From contig NZ_JALHLP010000001.1 in the NCBI RefSeq assembly GCF_022844465.1, positions 806,001 to 870,000 of the forward strand: a stretch of 64,000 bases of DNA, read 5' to 3'. This DNA is from Bradyrhizobium sp. (GTDB lineage Bacteria; Pseudomonadota; Alphaproteobacteria; Rhizobiales; Xanthobacteraceae). Positions 60,772-64,000 of the stretch are shown here, piece by piece. The notes beneath the pieces were generated by a model that was not told the origin of the DNA, ran no database searches, and worked only from the letters and a program-made list of their open reading frames with translations. A program made the translations under genes and the position numbers. The number at the start of each line of letters is the position of its first letter. The first letter of the stretch is position 1.

Positions 60772-61850
60772 GTCGATCTCTTGCCCAACCAGGAGTCCAG
60801 TTTCGGCCACAGCCGCTTGATCGCGTTGGCGCCGGCGACGAGGCTGACGTGACCGCCCTTCAGCATCACCTCCTCCTTGTCGGACGAGCCGACCTTGGTG
60901 ATCAGATGCCTGGCGGCGTCATAGGGCACGATGTGGTCGTGTTCAGCCACCGCGTGCATGATCGGCACCTTGATGTTCGAAATATTGGCCGGGCGGCCGC
61001 CGACCGACATGGTGTCGTTGAACAGCTTGTTGTCCCACATCAGGTCCTTGGTGATGCCGCGGAAGTACTCGCCGGCCAGCGGCAGGGTGTCCGTGCCCCA
61101 GCGATCCATCATCCGGTAGGCCTTGACGTATTCGTCGTTCCAGATGTTCTCCCACAACTGCACCTGGCTCGCGGCGCGCGACGCCGGCCGCAGCATTTCG
61201 AACGACGACAGGATCATTTCGGGCGGCACGTTGCCGATGCTGTCGACCAGCCGGTCGACGTCGAAGTAGCGGCGATCCGAAAAATTCGAGAACAGCTTCA
61301 TCTCGCGGAAATCGATCGGGGTGGTGAAGCAGATCAGGTTCTTCATCGGCCCGTCGTTGAAGATCGAGCCGTAGAGCAAGGACAGCACGCCGCCGAAGCA
61401 ATAGCCGATCACGGTGACGTCGCGCTCGCCGGAATCCTGCTGCACGCGGCGAACGCAATCCGGGATGAAGTCGAGGACGTAGTCCTCCATCCGCAGGCTT
61501 TTCTCCTCCGGCTTCGGCGCGGTCCAGTCCAGCATGTAGACGTCGTAACCGCGTTTCAGCAGAAACTCGACGAGACTCTGGCCGGGCACCATGTCCAGAA
61601 TGTAGCCGCGGTTGGTGGTCGCCATCACGATCAGGATCGGCACGCGGTAGATCTCGTCCGCCATCGGCCGATAGTGGTAGAGGTTCATGGTGCCGCGAAC
61701 GGCCAGAATGTCCTTCGGCGTCGAGCCAAGCGCAGGGCCGGACGAGGCAATATACTCGACGCCCTTGATGCTGCGCTGGATCGCACGTTGCACCTCGGAC
61801 TGTATCCGCTCGGGAACCGAGGCGAGGTCGAGGCCTGCGTGAGCGTTCAT
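60768..61850 (-). CDS. phaC: Class III-type polyhydroxyalkanoate synthase catalytic subunit
   Basis: A 360-residue PHA synthase polymerising (R)-3-hydroxyacyl-CoA. Alpha/beta-hydrolase fold with lipase-like box GYCFGG and nucleophile Cys151, Asp305 in AEHDHIVP and His334 in GGHVSLVAG. Length fits the short class III PhaC (about 355), which works with PhaE, rather than class I (about 590). Overlaps the PhaE-like gene and the GNAT gene by 4 bases each (ATGA). Confidence 0.93.
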   Translation of the reverse strand: MNAHAGLDLASVPERIQSEVQRAIQRSIKGVEYIASSGPALGSTPKDILAVRGTMNLYHYRPMADEIYRVPILIVMATTNRGYILDMVPGQSLVEFLLKRGYDVYMLDWTAPKPEEKSLRMEDYVLDFIPDCVRRVQQDSGERDVTVIGYCFGGVLSLLYGSIFNDGPMKNLICFTTPIDFREMKLFSNFSDRRYFDVDRLVDSIGNVPPEMILSSFEMLRPASRAASQVQLWENIWNDEYVKAYRMMDRWGTDTLPLAGEYFRGITKDLMWDNKLFNDTMSVGGRPANISNIKVPIMHAVAEHDHIVPYDAARHLITKVGSSDKEEVMLKGGHVSLVAGANAIKRLWPKLDSWLGKRST

Positions 61851-62227
61851 TTCTGACCTCCCTCCGGCGGCGGACGCCTGGTGCGCGGCGGCCGCGGCGT
61901 GCCGTGGCCGCCTTCCGGCGCCAGCGAATTGTGGTGGATCTGATGCAGCATCGCCTTGATCTCGTTGAGCTGGCCCTCGATCGCCTGGATGCGCTCGGCC
62001 ATGCCCACCATCTGCGCCCGGCTCGGCAGGTTCATCGCGAGCAGATACTTCTCCATCAGTTCACCGAGCTGTTTCTGCGCGCCGGCGGTGACGCCGCCGA
62101 CCTGGTTCATGACCTTGGAGAATTCCGGCGACGCCATCGCCTGGTTGGCGAAGGAGTTGAACCCCTTCTCCATCTCCCCGACCATGGTCTGCCAGATCAC
62201 GGCAGGATCGTTGCTGTTGTCGGCCAT
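61847..62227 (-). CDS. Short PhaE-like PHA synthase subunit
   Basis: A 126-residue protein: DPAVIWQTMVGEMEKGFNSFANQAMASPEFSKVMNQVGGVTAGAQKQLGELMEKYLLAMNLPSRAQMVGMAERIQAIEGQLNEI, ending in a basic Pro-rich tail. The NLPSRAQMVGMAERIQAIE block is the part conserved in PhaE C-termini. Classical PhaE has about 350 residues, so this is a minimal form. ATG at 62227 has GGAGAGG upstream; the longer track ORF passes into the divergent promoter. Overlaps phaC by 4 bases. Confidence 0.8.
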   Translation of the reverse strand: MADNSNDPAVIWQTMVGEMEKGFNSFANQAMASPEFSKVMNQVGGVTAGAQKQLGELMEKYLLAMNLPSRAQMVGMAERIQAIEGQLNEIKAMLHQIHHNSLAPEGGHGTPRPPRTRRPPPEGGQK

Positions 62228-62397
62228 TGACGCCCTCTCCTCGCGGTCACGAGCGCTTGCCACGCTTTGCTTGATGTTTGGCCCCATACCACACCCTTGC
62301 TGACGGGCGGTCAACCACCGCAAGGTCTTCTGCGGTGCAGGAAACCGTGCCATATCGTTTACCGATCGAGGCACCAGCTGAAGGAAAGACATACGCG

Positions 62398-63312
62398 ATG
62401 CTTGCCCATCAACCGCCACAGATCGCCCGCGCCAACGGCATCGACATCTGCTACGAAATCTTCGGCGATACGGCTGCCGAACCCATGCTGCTGATCATGG
62501 GGCTCGGCGCCCAGATGATCCTTTGGGATGACGAATTCTGCCAGAAGCTCGCCGCCCGCGGCTTTCGCGTTATCCGCTTCGACAACCGCGACATCGGCAA
62601 ATCCTCGCACCTTTCCGGCGGAAAGCGATTGACCATGCTGGAACTGCTCAAGCTGCGCTTCCTGAGGATTCCGGTTGCTGCTCCCTACCGCCTGATCGAC
62701 ATGGCCAAGGATACCGTCGGCCTGATGGACGTGCTCGGCATCAAATCGGCGCATCTGGTCGGTGCGTCGATGGGTGGCATGATCGCCCAGGAAATCGCGA
62801 TCTCGTTCCCGCAGCGGGTGCGCTCGCTGACGTCGATCATGTCGACCACGGGCAATCCGAGAATTCCGCCGCCGACCCGGGAGGCCGCCGCCATGCTGAT
62901 GGCGCCGCCCCCGAACACCAAGGAAGAGTATTTCGAGCGCTTCGCCAAGACCTGGAAAGTGCTGCGCGTCGGCTCGTTCCCGGAAGACGAGACGCTGGAC
63001 CTTTCACGCGCCGCGCGCACCTTCGAGCGCGGCCTCAATCCCGCGGGCGTCGGCCGGCAGTTGCGGGCCGTGCTTGCCTCGGGCAGCCGCAAGGAACGTC
63101 TGCATCACGTAAAGATCCCGACGCTGGTGATTCACGGCACCGTCGATCCGCTGGTTCGTCCCGAAGGCGGCAAGGACACCGCCGCGTCGATTCCCGGCGC
63201 CAAGCTCTTGATGATCGAAGGCATGGGCCACGCTTTGCCGATCCCGATGTGGCCGCAGATCATCAGCGCGATCGACGAGCACGCGCATCGCGCGGCGGCG
63301 AAGGCGGCGTAG
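62398..63312 (+). CDS. Alpha/beta hydrolase
   Basis: A 304-residue hydrolase: GDTAAEPMLLIMGLGAQMILWDDEFCQKLAARGFRVIRFDNRDIGKS oxyanion region, nucleophile in LVGASMGGMIAQEIA, acid Asp in HGTVDPLV and His in EGMGHALPIP. The type is common among acyl- or lactone hydrolases; a PHA-related role is possible because it is divergent from phaE-phaC with a 170-base gap. ATG at 62398 with AAGGAAAG upstream; the track extension reads through the promoter. Confidence 0.87.
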   Translation: MLAHQPPQIARANGIDICYEIFGDTAAEPMLLIMGLGAQMILWDDEFCQKLAARGFRVIRFDNRDIGKSSHLSGGKRLTMLELLKLRFLRIPVAAPYRLIDMAKDTVGLMDVLGIKSAHLVGASMGGMIAQEIAISFPQRVRSLTSIMSTTGNPRIPPPTREAAAMLMAPPPNTKEEYFERFAKTWKVLRVGSFPEDETLDLSRAARTFERGLNPAGVGRQLRAVLASGSRKERLHHVKIPTLVIHGTVDPLVRPEGGKDTAASIPGAKLLMIEGMGHALPIPMWPQIISAIDEHAHRAAAKAA

Positions 63313-63985
63313 CCTCTGCCGTCGCGATCCATATGACGTGGCGTGCGCCGACACCCTTGCCGACGGCGCGCACCGCGACCTCGTTGACGGCATATCCGGC
63401 CTGGCGAAGCCGCTTTGAAAATCCTGCATTCGATCCGGACGACCAAACCGCCAGCACCCCGCCCGGCCGCAGCGCGGTGTGGGCCGCTTGCAGACCGGCG
63501 GCGTCGTAGAGAGCGTCATTCGCCTTGCGGGTGAGTCCTTCCGGACCATTATCGACGTCGAGCAGGATCGCATCGAAAGCACGCGGATGGCTTTGGATCA
63601 CCTGCGCAACGTCCACCTCCTGGACATCAACGCGGGGATCGCTGAGGCTGTCGCCGAAAATCCCGGCCAGCGGGCCGCTGGCCCAGGCGACGACGGCGGG
63701 CACCAGCTCGGCCACCACGATCTGCGCCTTGCTTCCGAACACCGCAAGCGCCGCGCGCAAGGTAAAGCCCATGCCCAGGCCGCCGATCAGCACCTGCGGC
63801 CCGGCGACCTTCCCGATCTGCTTGGCGGCAAGCGTCGCGAGCGCAGCCTCTGAACCCGAAAGGCGGCTGTTCATCAGCTCGTTGGCGCCGAGCATGATGG
63901 AAAACTCCTGGCCGCGCCGCATCAGGCGCAGTTCCCCGTCGGAATCCGGCACGCGCGCGGTATCGATTTTTTCCCATGGAATCAT
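63263..63985 (-). CDS. Spermidine synthase-like SAM-binding protein
   Basis: A 240-residue Rossmann-fold protein with VLIGGLGMGFTLRAAL (SAM/dcSAM loop), IVVAELVPAVVAWA, and LLDVDNGPEGLTRKAN in place of the aminopropyltransferase DxxxD region. Such standalone proteins are annotated as spermidine synthase-like, but activity is unproven. Its 3' end overlaps the convergent hydrolase by 50 bases. The gene is complete, starting 15 bases from the window end. Confidence 0.83.
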   Translation of the reverse strand: MIPWEKIDTARVPDSDGELRLMRRGQEFSIMLGANELMNSRLSGSEAALATLAAKQIGKVAGPQVLIGGLGMGFTLRAALAVFGSKAQIVVAELVPAVVAWASGPLAGIFGDSLSDPRVDVQEVDVAQVIQSHPRAFDAILLDVDNGPEGLTRKANDALYDAAGLQAAHTALRPGGVLAVWSSGSNAGFSKRLRQAGYAVNEVAVRAVGKGVGARHVIWIATAEATPPSPPRDARARRSR

Positions 63986-64000
63986 GAGAACGCTTTAGCA

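Overview
The window is about 64 kb of GC-rich chromosomal DNA from an alphaproteobacterium, most likely Bradyrhizobium or a close relative in the Nitrobacteraceae. I infer this from codon bias, protein character (HtpX, Ppc, YghU, DUF445, PhaC/PhaE, the paa genes) and many imperfect palindromic intergenic repeats of the kind scattered through Bradyrhizobium and Rhodopseudomonas genomes. There are no rRNA or tRNA genes, transposases, integrases, CRISPR arrays or phage genes that I can see. About 70 protein genes are supported. PaaX is the only classical DNA-binding regulator among them.

Layout. 0-1 kb: the start of alkB and a 2OG-Fe(II) oxygenase interrupted by an in-frame TAA. 1-7.5 kb: a minus-strand operon (AtuA-type protein, AtuA-related small protein, amidase, DUF2848) facing a plus-strand DUF35-thiolase-SDR operon. 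7.6-10.4 kb: ppc. 10.5-26 kb: an acyl-CoA catabolic island with two acyl-CoA synthetases, three crotonases, two SDRs, two acyl-CoA dehydrogenases and an APH-kinase/DUF6285 pair resembling LvaA/LvaB of levulinate (4-hydroxyacyl-CoA) catabolism. It is interrupted by htpX and a VOC protein and followed by a flavin reductase and an unusual Cys-nucleophile hydrolase. 26-34 kb: a YghU-type GST, a Baeyer-Villiger monooxygenase, a nitronate monooxygenase, a thiolase-like protein without catalytic residues, and a chemoreceptor. 34.7-38.5 kb: an ltnD-otnI-otnK / otnC divergon for L-threonate-type C4 acid sugars. 38.6-43.1 kb: a livF remnant, DUF1445, an M20 amidohydrolase, a 2-hydroxyacid dehydrogenase and a tartrate/D-malate dehydrogenase. 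43.2-49.6 kb: a degenerate SDR, a hydrolase, an amidase, and a sulfur-flavoured trio (sulfite-oxidase-like protein, hydrolase-OsmC fusion, YeeE transporter). 49.8-56.7 kb: paaX-paaABCDE-paaI-paaK for phenylacetate. 56.9-64 kb: a lipase-like protein, DUF445, phasin, and a GNAT-phaC-phaE polyhydroxyalkanoate (PHA) locus, then a hydrolase and a spermidine-synthase-like protein.

How it fits together (inference): the region converts diverse carboxylic acids, hydroxy acids, aromatics and amides into CoA thioesters. Their beta-oxidation products can feed the TCA cycle, with Ppc as anaplerosis, or the PHA storage locus. The items most worth following up are the LvaAB-like island, the AtuA/amidase/DUF2848 operon, the OsmC-fusion sulfur module, the catalytically empty thiolase and SDR, the 23-bp palindrome on the phasin promoter, and the palindromic repeats lodged inside the paa operon and over stop codons.
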